Assembly (NCBI GenBank): GCA_037013555.1
Contig: JASUAD010000001.1
Location: 139,621,589 to 139,685,588 of the forward strand
DNA length: 64,000 bases
Reading direction: 5' to 3'
Origin: Sextonia rubra
Taxonomy: Eukaryota; Streptophyta; Magnoliopsida; Laurales; Lauraceae
Position numbers and translations under genes: made by a program. This document shows, in pieces, positions 12,103 to 24,900 of the stretch; position 1 is the first letter of the stretch; each line of letters begins with the position of its first letter. The notes below the pieces were generated by a model that saw only the letters and a list, made by a program, of their open reading frames with translations, made no database searches and was not told where the DNA came from.

Positions 12103-13015
12103 TCAAAGAGAAAAGATCCATTGATGGAGAGCGGCCTACTAATTCTAACATTTGAAAAAAAAAAAAGCAAAATCTCTAATATTAACAAAAGTCCTTGCAA
12201 AAATTTAAAAAAAACAATGAGGGGGCCTACTTGATGAATCACACTGCAAACCTTTGTGTCAATTCTAGTGGCAATAACTCCAATTGAAGTGGGGCCAACT
12301 TGAAATAAATCAGCTGTTTTGACTTGATATGAATCAAATGGTGGACCCCACTTAATAAGACTCTAGTATGAAACAACACATGATGTTTGTAGTTTAATTT
12401 ATTTTATTAATTTTTTTTTTGGCTTGGATATAAGAAAGACTATCTCAACCAAATATAAGGCGAAATGTTCATGATTGATGACATAGTTCACCCATGTTGT
12501 AGTAAAAATAAATGAACCCCTTCAACCACGTATAAGGCAAGATGTACTAAAGACGATATATATATATAATAATTATATATATATAATAAGGCGAGAAGCA
12601 ATTAATGTTACTTTTAAAAAGGAGAAAAAGTCACCACATGACTTGTCCTTTATTAGAAGATAAAAAGATGACAAAAACACCTCTTTTTAAATGCGACATT
12701 CCTGAAAATTATATATATATATTAAAGCTACAAGAATGGAGGCCTGTGCAGGGTGCCACATCAGCATCATTTTTTTTTCTTTTCTTTTCTAGAGCACCAC
12801 ATCAACTTCTAAAAAAATTATACGTGGCACCAATAATCACTAACTTCCATATACTCACTCCCTCTACCACCTCACTTCCTAAAATCTTTCCTTTCTTTAC
12901 CACCATTTTAAATCATTTCCTAAAATGTATCCCTTATCCACCCAGCTTCCCTAAAAGTCTTATGATTTAATACAAGGAAACTAAATCTTAAGGATTTAAC
13001 ACAAAGCCTAAGAAA
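12103..13015. other. AT-rich gene-free stretch
   Basis: No conserved coding sequence. It holds a short (AT)n region at about 12559-12585. Nothing else recognised. Confidence 0.5.
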
Positions 13016-13430
13016 ACTGTTCAATTTGGAGAATAAAATGAGCCATCCATTTGATGAATTTAGAGAGGATCAAATCCCATGGGTGGATTAGGGCTGATCA
13101 ATCAGGACTCAAATCAGAGTGATGATGAATTTAATTAGGACCGAGAGCATCTAATTAAAGTCATCATCACGCACAGTTTTTTACATTTTTTAACCATTTA
13201 ATTTTGGAGAAAAAAATGGGTCACCCATTTGATGAATCTAGAGAGGATCAAATCCCATGAGAGGACAGGGATAATCAATTAGGACTCAAATTAGAGCGAT
13301 GATGTGTTCAATTGGGTTCTAGAGCATCTATTTAGTGTCATTGTCACACACAGTTTTTTTTTTTTTTACATTTTTTGTGTTTAATTAGGTTCTAGAGCAT
13401 CTATTTAGTGTCATCCTCATCAACCTTTTG
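13016..13430. repeat. Tandem duplication, unit about 180 bp (two plus a partial copy)
   Basis: Two diverged copies share 'gatgaatttagagaggatca' and 'gaggatcaaatcccatg' blocks (near 13057 and 13230). A partial third copy starts at about 13379 and repeats 'ttctagagcatctatttagt'. No coding function. Confidence 0.7.
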
Positions 13431-15400
13431 GAAGCCTATCCCAGTGGTATTTATTATCATTGAAACAAGTAGATAACATGTACTTGGTCCCACTTGTATT
13501 TCTTGTCATTGACACTAGTAGAATCACTAAAATCTCTCCCTCGTACCCCTAAAATCTCTCCCCCACCATCAATCTTTCAACCCTAAAACCTTTCTTTCCA
13601 CCGTTGTCCCTCACTAAAGTCTCTTCCTCATAGCCCTAAAACCTCTTCCCCCACTAACTATCTATCTTTCCCTCATCCTGGTCAAAATGTTTCCATCATC
13701 AATTCATCCTTATAATCTCTCCTTTTAACATCGTTCCTAGTACTAACCATCCACAACACTCTCCCCTAGTATCTTGCCCTCACCAATTAAACCTAATAAT
13801 AGCTACTTTTACCATCGTCTTTTTTTTTTATTAAAGTTGAAATTTGAAAATCTCGTCTCCCCACCCCTTAAATCTCCCCCTAATTTTGTTTCTCCTAAAA
13901 TCTTTCCTTCATCATTATAAAAAAAATCTTTCTTATCCTAGCATAAATTCAAAACAACCATTGTTATAATGATTTTCAAAAATTACAATTAGAGAGTAGA
14001 GATTGCACACAACTGGATTTCTTCATTGAATTGCCCTTTGCCCTTTATTTCTTTCACGGGTTTACGCCATTGGATTTCTTCATTGGATTGCCCTTTGTTC
14101 TTGTTTTTCTCACGAGTTCAATTGTATAGATCATTAGGCAAGTCTCTCTTTCATAGCACCTTTATTTATTTTTTATTTTTATGTCAAAATTGTTTTTCAC
14201 CATCCTATTGCACGCCTTTTGATTTCTTCATTGGATATTGATGAGATAAAAATCTCAAATAATACACTCACAGTTTTTAAATTTTTTTATTTAAATTGAT
14301 AAAAAGAAATTAAAAATTCAACTTGTATACGCACATATTTATAGTGCCTAAGGACTTCTAATGGTGCGCAAATTTTGACCAAATTGTTTGATGCATATTC
14401 TTTGTGATCATTTGATTTTTTATTTTAGATAACATCATCAAAGTAATTTGGATAAAAAATTATGTGATTCCTTTTTCCACTTTTCATTTAAAACTAAATT
14501 TACAATATTTCTTTTAAGTTTTTTACAAAATGTTCTTTTAAGTTTTCTTATCCTATTATATATTTTCATCATCAATGATTTCTTCATGAACGTTATTAAC
14601 AAATATGAATATGTTTGTATCCTCCCTCCTACTTATCTCTTAATTGCATATCTTAATCAATTGTTTATGGGGTAGGTTTTACACCTACTTTATTCTATTT
14701 TTTTGTCTATTATAATGCTTTTTATTATTTTATTTTTTAATTTCTTATTAATAATAATACCATTATTATCTCTAAAAGGAATGTCTTGTTTTACGACAAA
14801 TTTTGAAGCTCTTTTTCATCTTGTTATCTTCTAATATTTATTAAAAATAACTATAGTGAATTCTTTTTTTTACAGCTTTAACTATTATTTTAATTTTTTA
14901 TAATTTTTATTTTAGCCTGGGCTCAACACGGGCTTTTATTGCTAGCTTTTCATATATATATATATATATATATGAAATATTACTATGCATCCTTGGTGAA
15001 GGACAGCTACTATTAAGACATTCACTCTATTCTACCATGATACAAACTGCAAAGATTGCAAGCAAAAGTGAAATATTAAGATATGGACCGACTTCAACCG
15101 AATATAAAAATAATAGTAACAATAACTTATATGTCATTTCTACTTCTATTGACTGCCTATCTAGGACTTTGTTTGGATCATTTCCACACATCACTTGTAA
15201 TTGGTTACAAACAAACAACTGTTAACTCTACAAGCAACTCGGACCTGCAAGTGCATGGACCCTGAGTTATTTACAAAGATCCATATTTGGGCTCCAGTCT
15301 TGATATATCTAATGCCTAGTGGCAACTACTCACATTCATACACTATGAAGTGGATTTACATTACCTACACATCATGCTAAACCAAACTTCTAAAACATGT
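13431..15400. other. AT-rich intergenic DNA
   Basis: Long stretches rich in T and pyrimidines, an (AT)n run near 14952-14973 and no conserved frame. The last part is the 3' flank of the DREB2-type gene. Confidence 0.5.
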
Positions 15401-15419
15401 GTGTATCTGGTAATCTGGC

Positions 15420-16094
15420 TCAAGAACACCACGGCTTCTGTAAGGTGTCGTAGCTCATCAAGTCCAAGCTAGCTTCCAATTCACTGGTGGGAAGTCCAAA
15501 ATCGTTCATGATGGGATAATTCTCAGCCACCTGCATTTCCATCCAACTCGATTCCACATCAGGCAATGCCATAGCATCACCCCAAAGCCCAACTTTGGCG
15601 TCGTTGTCGGTGGCGGTACTAAGATAGCTAGGAGACTCAATGGATGTTAATGGGAAATTTATGGAAAGCTCGGAGGGGAGAGTTGATGAAGAACCAGCAG
15701 ATTTAAGTTCAAGGCTGCAGTTAGGGAAGCAAATGCTGGATGAAGTAGACAAGTCGGGCACCGGTGGCGAAGACGATGACCCGGTGGACTCGGACTGTAA
15801 TTCGGGTAAATTGAGGTTGGCGCAAGGGCCGTAGAGCCTCCGGGCGGCGTCATCGTAGGCCATGGCTGCCTCTAGGGAGGTGTTGAAGGTGCCCAGCCAG
15901 AGGCGCGCGCCTCTCTTGGGCTCGCGAATTTCAGCTACCCATTTGCCCCAAGTCCTTTGCCTGACCCCTCTGTACGTACAAAAGGCGTTTTCAGGGCCTC
16001 CTTTACCTCTCATGCAGCCCTTCCTGGAGCGTTTAGTAGGGGCAGGACTCTTCACTTCTTTCTTCCCACCACTTCCCATGCCTAACATATTCAA
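15420..16094 (-). CDS. DREB2: DREB2-type AP2/ERF transcription factor
   Basis: An intact single-exon frame of 224 residues. A basic segment, KRSRKGCMRGKGGPENA (about 21-37), is the signature that precedes the AP2 domain in the DREB A-2 (DREB2) group and serves as a nuclear localisation signal. The AP2/ERF DNA-binding domain follows at about residues 41-98 (YRGVRQRTWGKWVAEIREP, then ARLWLGTF), with the WGKWVAEIRE strand that contacts DNA and the valine typical of DREBs. The C-terminal half is Ser/Pro/Glu/Asp-rich, as expected of an activation region. Known DREB2 proteins bind DRE/CRT elements (A/GCCGAC) and activate drought, salt or heat responses; that role is inferred here. The start at 16094 gives MNMLGMGSGG; a second Met three codons later is possible. 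At 224 residues it is shorter than Arabidopsis DREB2A. Confidence 0.93.
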   Translation of the reverse strand: MNMLGMGSGGKKEVKSPAPTKRSRKGCMRGKGGPENAFCTYRGVRQRTWGKWVAEIREPKRGARLWLGTFNTSLEAAMAYDDAARRLYGPCANLNLPELQSESTGSSSSPPVPDLSTSSSICFPNCSLELKSAGSSSTLPSELSINFPLTSIESPSYLSTATDNDAKVGLWGDAMALPDVESSWMEMQVAENYPIMNDFGLPTSELEASLDLMSYDTLQKPWCS

Positions 16095-16287
16095 AGACTA
16101 ACGCTCTTCCCTCTCTCTTTATCTTTCTGTGCGAGTGGCCGGGTCTTCTTTCAGTTTGAACTGTTAAAATAGGCAAGACAAACATGAGCCATGGGGTTGA
16201 AGAGGTGGTGGTGGTGGCAACTGGCAAACCCATTTCCTTACAGCAAAGTGGGTCTGTTGGGTCATCGTTGTGTCATTGAACCTAGCC

Positions 16288-16596
16288 AAATATACAAAAG
16301 AGAAGTATAGTCTTTATGGCTCATGAAGAGTTTATGCACACGTGTACAGTAAAGGACAAAAGGGATTTCCTGGCGTGGGGAAGGCGGCTACACGTGTCGC
16401 TGTAGACCGTGTGTATCAGGCCAAAAGATATGTCTCCGACCATGGGGATAAACAGGTGGCAAGGGGCATCCACGGGCATAGAAATGGTGGCTGAGTAGGT
16501 GGCAGGGCGGAGAGGCTCAGCTGTCTTGTGGGGGATTTTGCAGCTCTTGTTTAATGATCGGTGCTTGATCTCTGCACCTCTGGAAACGTGTAGAAC
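16288..16596 (-). promoter_or_regulatory. Putative DREB2 promoter with G-box/ABRE motifs
   Basis: Upstream of the DREB2-type start codon there is a TATA-like TATATTT (minus strand, about 16288-16294). Further up are CACGTG G-boxes at 16339-16344 (in CACACGTGTA) and 16391-16396 (in ACACGTGTCG), and a third ACGTG core at 16586-16590. ACGTGT/ACGTGTC is the core of abscisic-acid response elements bound by bZIP factors. Regulation by ABA or drought is an inference from motif content only. Confidence 0.45.
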
Positions 16597-16599
16597 TCG

Positions 16600-17780
16600 T
16601 TGGTTAATGGGAAGAAGGCGACAGTGCACAACTCTACCCAAAATTGGTGGACTGTCATGACATCTCCCTCGGCGTGAAAGCAGGCTACCAAACAGGTAAA
16701 ATGGGTATTTATCCACAACGGGGACGAAGACTATTGATTCTCCCTCTGTACGAGAGTAATTAATTACCAAGTAATAAGAGATTCACTGTTCTAGCAAAAG
16801 TAAAAGATATTCTTGATTCTCTCTAAGAACGAGAATACTTTACCAAGAAGTAAAATGAGATTTACCAGTCGCAAGCGTGGGAGTGAAGGTCTCTGAGTTC
16901 AGTCTTCCTAGAAAAATAAAAAATAAAAAATAAGAAAATTTTACCAGCCACGGATTCAAATAATAGACTGGTCAGGGAAGAAGACCTCTGAGGTAACACA
17001 TTCTCATGTGATGAAAGGTGCCTCCCCAATCTCAACCGATGGCTCCCTCACTAGAGTACTAGGGTCTCGGCCCCATGAGGTTTGGGTAAAAAGGAAAGTA
17101 AGAGACTCTATATCCTTTTAACTAGTTTGTATTTTTTTAATTATTATTATTATTTTTTGTATTTACACGGTGATTGCTCCATTTAATTTGCCAAAAAAAA
17201 AAAAAAAAGAATTTTCAAGAGAACACAACTTAAACATATGATAGCAATTTCTATTCGTATTACCCAAGCAGGAAGCATGGATCAGCTAAGGCCCATAAAG
17301 GTGTAAATCGGGTATCAATCCATACTACATTAGCTTCATAAGAAAAACTAATACATATTGCCAACATTCAAAACACCATGCTTAGGAAAGACATACGGTA
17401 ACGACTCCACAATGTGATCTAATTGCAAAGTTCGCACGATCTGTGGGCTCACCATATATGGTACCGGTGATGGCTTACTCCCCAGTCATTCCATAAAAAG
17501 TGGCTGTGGTCACAATTGGCTGCAAAATACATGTTAATGACAAATATATATATATATGAAAAATCTTCATACGCATCCGTCTCTCACCATTTTTTTTGTG
17601 AGAACTATATATATATATATATGTTGATCATTCATTCATTCATTCATTCAGGCATTTCAAAACAATGGCTGTTGTTTAAATACACGTCTCTCCCTAGTCT
17701 CTAGAGGCCTTTCGAAACATAAGAAATCCATTCAATTGATCTGGATCAGTTACTACAAACTCTAGCTTATAGGCTACCAA
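16600..17780. other. Gene-free stretch
   Basis: No conserved frame. It includes a poly(A) run at 17193-17208, two short (AT)n runs near 17547-17560 and 17606-17622, and an ATTC tetranucleotide run at 17628-17649. Confidence 0.5.
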
Positions 17781-17794
17781 ACAAGAATCTCACC

Positions 17795-18300
17795 TCCTTC
17801 TAAATATATATGGACAAAACTATGCATTCATCATTCACCTTGTAATGAGGGACACTTTCATGTATGAAACATATTAATGTCCAAAAAGACAAAACCATCA
17901 CCCTCATGACACCTTTATAACTTTTTTAGGTCTAAAAAAAGAATTATCCCTCATCACAAAGTGAGGAATAAATGCATAACAGTCTTTCCCAATACATGGA
18001 CAAAAACACTATGCATCTATCATTTACCTTATAGTGAGGGACACTTCCATGTATAAAAAAAATTAATATGTAAAAAGAAAAAACCATCACCCTCATGACA
18101 CCTTTTTTACCTTGTTAGGTCTAAAAAGAGAATTATCCCTCATCACAATATGAGGGATGAATGCATAGTAATCTTTCTAATATATGAACAAAACTACTAT
18201 GCATCTATCCTTCACCTTGTGGTGAAGCACACTTCCATGTATGAAAAATATTAATGTGCAAGAAAACAAAGCCATCACCTCTTACTTGTAGTGAACCTCT
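17795..18300. repeat. Tandem repeat, unit about 186 bp, 2.7 copies
   Basis: Three successive copies start near 17803, 17989 and 18176. Each carries 'actatgcat', 'tgagggacactt', 'ccatgtat' and 'aaaaccatcaccctcatgac' in the same order. Divergence among copies suggests an old duplication. Confidence 0.8.
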
Positions 18301-18346
18301 TACTTGTGAAAAAATAGTATTAAAAAAGTTTTTAAAAAAGTATTAC

Positions 18347-18458
18347 TTTTTTTTTTTTTTTGCCAAAGGAAAGGATTCATTAATTAAAAGGAAATACAGT
18401 TGGGGGATCAGGTTCCCCTAAACAGGCAGAGATGTGTAAACACTATTAATTAAACAAT
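18347..18458 (-). mobile_element. Very short 5'-truncated LINE tail
   Basis: On the minus strand this ends in 'ttaatgaatcctttcctttg' and then a run of about 15 A (plus-strand T run 18347-18361). It is flanked by a direct repeat AGTATTAC at 18339-18346 and 18459-18466, as expected for target-primed insertion. Confidence 0.55.
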
Positions 18459-18611
18459 AGTATTACTTGTTGGGAGAAACAGATATAGAATCAATGACGA
18501 TGAATTAAATCACTTCCATAAGATGTCACCTGTTTTTAACAGCAATGTAGAAGAAGATAATGATGGATTGACAGTATTATTCTTTATTCAAATGGTTATA
18601 TTTAAATTGGG

Positions 18612-18615
<4 letters not shown>

Positions 18616-18649
<34 letters not shown>
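18616..18649. repeat. (CT)17 microsatellite
   Basis: An uninterrupted CT dinucleotide run 3' of the VHA-F gene. Confidence 0.95.
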
Positions 18650-18651
<2 letters not shown>

Positions 18652-18997
18652 CACAAATGGTGACAGCGAAGGTATATAACAAGACAAAAACAGAGGCAAG
18701 TAACTGCTTTCTAGCAGAGTGATGACTTAAAATGTCACATTTCCCAACATCTTGTTCAAATCATGTTATTCAGTACTATGCAAACTATCAGAATTACAGT
18801 CACTCGGAAAAAATGAACAAAGACTGGAAAAGGGAATTTCAGAAAGCAAAGGAAAATGGACCTGATTCCAGTTTATCAGGTCGGGCACAACATCACAACT
18901 AGAATAGACTAGAGGTTCTGGAAAGCATAGGTAAATAAATCTGATCCCAGCTCATCAAATTGGGCATAACGTCAAAACTAGCACAGGAGTTTCTGCT

Positions 18998-21900
18998 TTA
19001 GCGCCTTCCTGATGCTACCGATTCTGTGCTAAACAAGTATCTCACTCGTGAAAGGACTGAATCATGTGTTGGATCGTAAGGATGGTCCTTGGAAGGAATC
19101 TCCAAAATTGCAGGAACTGGCTTGTTGTAGCTATCTACTAGGAACCTTATCATATTTGCAACCTATAACAAAAGGTACAAACAAAGCAATGTCAAAAGAA
19201 AAATAAATAAATAAATAAATAAACAAGGATAAATAACAGGCAATTACACTCAAAATCATGCTGTTCAAATAAGAAATGAAATGAAGAGAGCAAGGTTTGG
19301 CAGTAGCTGCAGAAGTTCACGATAGTAGAAAACAATTGCCAGTTCTGAAGCCATGCTTCTCAGACACAAGATCACAAAAGAAGAAAAACAGAAACTCTTA
19401 AATGGAATCAAGATTTTCATGTAACTGTACTATGTCCAGAACCGTGTGGTTGTGACAAGAAGCACCTTCCAATTGTGCCATGGACCCTTGTCAATGATTG
19501 GTGTCTCAGAGAGAGAATTTTCCTGGTAATAACATCTAAGCTGAGACCAAATGCAACTAACAGTCTGCCTAAATAAAGATTAAAACATTTGGAGAACTTG
19601 AATTACCCACCTATAAATTGCAGTTTTTCTTTCATTGCCATAACCAAATATCTAAATTCGCTCTCTGATAGAAAAGATTTAAGTTTCACTCTATATCTCT
19701 TAACCCGTGGTCCACTACCAGATCCACTGTGCATGGTCTTCATCTGGTGTCCTCGCCTGCAAAGTTTAGATTTGCAGGGGTACTCTAAGACAGTTTGGTT
19801 CCATTTTTGCCATCAACAATACCAAGAAATTGTCTGGCATGGCAAGGTCACATTACTATATGACCCTTTTCAAAGGAACATACAGTAGAAAAAAAACATA
19901 AAATATTCTAATTAGCTGATTTTTTTTACACCTAAATTCCTTGGCATTAAAAAAAATGCCTTACCGTTCAAAATTTGGGATGGGCAGCATAGCAACTTTA
20001 TTTCAACACACATTCAAAGAGAAAATTATATACTTATAGGCTATGATGTCCGGATATGGCTGGGACATGCCATGGACACTGCAAGGATATGGATTTTACA
20101 CATAAAAAGTAAAGTATCAGATACGATATGACATGATACGTTGCCCATTTTAAAGTATCCATGCATCATATCTTACAGACACAGTTACAGAAGAAAAAAA
20201 AGGGGGGAATATGATAGAAAAGTGTTTCAACAACGAATCTGTTATAACCAATGAGGAGATAGGAAGTCACTAGTATTTCACTGTTCTAGAACTCCAAAGA
20301 AAGGATTCATTTGATTATGCTTTAGGGCCTATGATGCATGGACACTTCAAAATGGGCAACATATAGTGTCGGATCATATCCGATACTTTACTTTTTATGT
20401 GTAAAATCCATGTCTACGGTGTGTCCTTGCCATACCCATGCTGTATTTGTGCATCATAGTTTAGGGCTTAGGCTCCCTCCATGGTCTTGTTGAGTTAAAT
20501 CTTAAATTTCATATGGTGTTTCATCTTCTCCTACTTATTAGTCAAACCACATTCTTGAACAATATAATCAAGATACTTCCCATTTTAAATATGATTGATG
20601 ATAGATATGGATGTGGAAAGGGCATCGTGAAAATATATAGAAATCTCCACATATATTGTACAAACTTACATATTGACTAATCAACACAATAGCAATATCC
20701 TCCTTTGTGGTGAACTCTTTGAATGCATCTTCAATTTGTTTCACCGTTGTCTCTGCAACATGTGGGATTTTGTTAAAAATAAACATAAAAAATAAAAAAA
20801 ACAACCAAGATATAAGCACCAGTAAACTTCAACTTCAAGATCATAGGTGTATGGTATCATAGGAAACCACAAATGCACATATTTCTAGCCAAACAACAAT
20901 AAAAAGTATCATAGGTCTATGGTATTGCAGCAAAAGGTGTATGATATGAGTAGAACCAAAATCATATGCTACCAATTTAAGGGGAAAAGTATCAAATTGA
21001 CTGTTGTAATCATCCAAATGGAATTCCGCGGGGGCAGGGGAACAACAGGGAATGGGGTTAGAATAAGAATGGGTAGTGGACACAAACAAAAACAACAAGT
21101 TCGTTGCAGAAATGTGGAACATCCAATATGCACATGGATGTCAGAATTGGCTGCTTTAAAACCAAAGAATTTCCTTCGAAGAAATATTCACTGTGACATA
21201 AGCTGTATTTTACATTATTTTACTTGGGAATTGGCAGGACATCTTTTTGTGCATTGCCCTTCATTCCAAGGAGATCTGGTGATTGCTATTATGAAGGAAC
21301 AATCTCTCCCCTGTATCTTGCACTTCTGATGATTTGACTATATTCTTTTAAGAGTAGATCTGCATCACAAAGGGTTTCAAACTATAGCAAAGCTTTGTAT
21401 CCTTGCCCTTGCTTGGAAATTTTCGCATGAGTGCAATTTACATATTTTTCAACATAAAGTACACCATACTCAACACACATTGCATGCTATTGTTCCTCAA
21501 ATCAATAATGTATTAAAGATACTGCCGCATACTATAGTATAATTTAGAAGAGGGACAGTTCACAATACTCCACAGATCATTATAATGTAAAATAATCTCC
21601 AAATATTAGAATCACCCTAATTAAAGGGATACAATTGCCGTAAACCTACTAAAAAGAAAGGTACCAGTGTTTTTTCTATCATTCTATGATTAATTTGTAT
21701 AGTAGGGTTACTTATCTTGGAATTAATTTACCCAATTACATTGCTTGTCACTGGAATATCCCTCCTAATTTTAGTACTATACGCTGCGTTCTAGTTCATT
21801 GGGTACTCGTAATGTGATTGTTGCTTCAGTCTCAGGCTCAATATTTCATTTTGCTGATATTCGTGTGTACTTTATGGTCTCCAAATGGCTTCCCAAAATG

Positions 21901-24900
21901 TTTATCAAGTTCAATGATTTCTTCATGTTTGAGGACTCTTTGCTTGCTTCCATCTCACTCCCACCTGATGTTTCAGATCACTGCATTGAGATGGACTTGA
22001 AACGTATTGAGGATGGTAAGGATCTCTCATGGACCCACCTCTTTAGTGTGTGGAAGTTTAAGGCTAGCTTGCAGCACATCATTACGTGAACTTCTATGGC
22101 TTGTGTCATACATTTCTTGCCCTTTTTTTTTTTTTTTTGAAAAAGGTGATTGTAAGCCAAAAAAACCCCCAAAAGGTGGGGAAAGAGTAAACAAACAAAA
22201 AGATAACGACCCAAAACCCCTATAAGTCGGGCAAGGATCTTTGAACAGAGAAATTTATGGTGGACAAAAATATGGATGGCTTGGAAACTCCCTCTTTAGC
22301 AAGACTATCCGCCTTTGCATTTCTTGAACGTTTTGATATGGGAGAAAGAGATGTTCAACTTCAAAGAGAGATGAGCTGTCTCTTCAATTAAATCTGCCAA
22401 ATACCCCCGAGCTAAGGATGGATTGGAAGCCCACCTAACGACAGAAGTAGAATCACCATGCACCATCAACCTGGATGGGTTCAGCCGCACCGCTTCACGC
22501 AAGCATACGATCAATGCTAAAAGCTTGGCCTTGTTGATAGAGCAGACCCCTGCCGGACCCAAGCAATGGAGGATAGCTATTCCGTCTTCATTTCTAAAAA
22601 TCCCTCCCAGCCCTACCCTTCCCGGATACCCAAGAGCACTACCATCAAGTTAAGCTTCAGCGTTCCGGGAGGAGGGGGACACCATGAAACCTTAATGGTC
22701 AAATGGAGGGGCTTAGAAAAAGCTATCTCATTGATGCAGGCTATACTAATGAGCCCCCTCTGAAAGTCTATACCCACAGGCCCAAAACCAATAAAGCTCA
22801 GTAGAGTAGAGTAGATCATATCATTAGCAGTTGCTTTAGTTGCTTTCTTAATATTTAGAAAGTCCAGTCATGTTTGGTTTATGACTTCTTATTTGATTTG
22901 AATCAGTTGTTTCCTTAGTTAGAAAATATCCTAGTTATAAATAAAGATATAGTCCCTTCATGGGACACAAATATTGATATTGAATAAGAATTTGAGTTTG
23001 GTTCTTAGTTGAGAAAGTTTTGTTTGTCTTTGGTGAAGCATAGATATCATGTCTTTAAGCCTTTTGGCTTGGAGATTAGCCCGTTGGCTATTCTTCTTCC
23101 TTGCGCTGCTTCAATTGGTACCAGAGCTAAAATCCAATCTCGGATAGCCGTATGTCTAATCACTGATTCGAGGTAACGTATCCTTCCTCATTCGTTGGTC
23201 TCTACCAATCATCATCCATCATCGTCAGTCATCTTCATCCTTATCAACCCCATTACGACAGAACCCCACCCTGAACCCTACCAAACCCTAAGCCATCCCA
23301 GATTCCAAAACCCATCTTCGTCAACCATTCCCGATCCCTGCCCTCCCCACAAAACCCTTTCTAACTCCATTGTCCTCTTCCAAGACCCTAACCAAACTCA
23401 TCCTTCTCCAATCCATCCCGGAACCCTAACCCCACTTCTGCAATCCCACTTTTGACCACATCCATTCCCATACTAATGGGCCCCCGTCTATACCCGCAGG
23501 CCCAAGACCAATAAAGCCCAGTAAAGTATAGTAGATCATATTATTAGTAGTTGCTTTTTTAATATTTGGAAAGTTCAGTCATGTTTGGTTTAGAACTTCT
23601 TATTTGATTTAAATTAGTTGTTTCCTTAGTTAGAAAATATCCTAGTTATAAATAAAGATGTAATCCCTTCATGGGATACAGAAATTGATATTGAATAAGA
23701 ATTTGAGTTTGGTTCTCAGTTGAGAGAGTTTTGTTTGTCTTTGGTGAGGCACCTCTACATTCTATCCTTAAGCCTTTTGGCTTGGAGATTAGTTCGTTGA
23801 CTGTTCTTCTTCCCTGCACTGCTTCACTCATACCAATTATGGATGATGGAATTGACCTCGATACCTTTGAAGATGGGAAGAGGGGATGCGCACTACGCTG
23901 TTAAACTCTTAACTTTGTCTCTCAACACACCCTGATTGGAAGATTTAACTTTGAAGCATCTAGCATTTCTTTCCTTCCAAATCATCCAAATGGTAACCAT
24001 GAACAAGAGGGTCCACATGGTTCTACCTCTCTTAGGTCCCACACCAAGTCTCCAAGACTCAAATAAGTCCTTGATGGGGTAAGGGAGAGGCCCGCATTGG
24101 TAGAACCACCCCATGATTGCCTTCCAAATGAATTGAGCAACTGAGCAGTTAACCAAAAGGTGATCAATAGACTCCTCATCAGTAAGACACAGCGGGCAGG
24201 CATTAACTATGATGACACAACGGCATCTAAGGTTGTCCATGGTTAGGATAACCCCCAGAAGAGCAATCCAAGTGAAAGCAATGACCCCAGGAGGGGCTTT
24301 GACAGACCAAAACCTTTGCCAATTTATTTGGGAATCCAGTCAATCCACAGCCTCCATAGGCCATAGGCGAGAAGAAGGAAGCGACTAAGAACTTGCCATT
24401 TGAAGTAGCCATCCAAATTCTTCTGTCATTTCCTATGGTACGGATGAAGACCTTCACTAAGACGGACAACAAAGAGTAGAATTGGTCCCCTTATCCTGCA
24501 TTTAGGTTTCTTCTGAAAGTGGGGCCCCAAAAGACAGTCATCTCTCCTTTGGAAGCAATTGCTAACTTTAGATTCCCTATTAGAAGCACAGATGTAAAGG
24601 TCTAGGAAAGTCTTAGCGAGGGCTCATTTTCCACCCAAAGATCCATCCAAAAAAGGATTTTATCGCCCTTCCCCTCCTACCTGACGTGATTCATGAAACA
24701 CTCCTTGGCTTTCAGAATTCCTTTCCACACATTGGAGTCACAAGTTGATGGGCCATGAACTAGCCATCCCTCCTTGAAGATGTCACACTTGAGATGTCAT
24801 ACTTAAAGAAAATAATATGCTTCCACAAGCTTAGAGATTCATTCCCTATCCTCCAAAGCCATTTACCCAAGAGAGCCAAATTCATCTCCTTTAACAATCT

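Larger units (their letters stand above)
22750..23826 (+). mobile_element. Miniature LTR retroelement inside the LINE
   Basis: Two direct LTRs (22750-23113 and 23477-23826, about 350-364 bp) flank only about 363 bp of non-coding sequence. The first LTR is followed by TTGGTACCAGAGC, a match to the initiator-tRNA-Met primer site. Both LTRs end in 'ttca' and share 'ccttttggcttggagattag'. No gag, pol or obvious polypurine tract is present. The LTR matches, in reverse, the chromovirus LTR at 62862-63218, so this is probably a non-autonomous derivative of that family. LTR starts may be off by several bases because 'actaatg' precedes both copies; a clean target duplication was not found. Confidence 0.8.

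Noticed and set aside
15037..15265. Several 60-codon frames on both strands upstream of the DREB2 stop
   Set aside because: Short, overlapping on both strands, no start context or domain; 3' flank of DREB2.
21799..22089. 96-codon plus-strand frame in VHA-F intron 2
   Set aside because: Ends at the LINE target site with no domain or homology that I recognise; probably chance.
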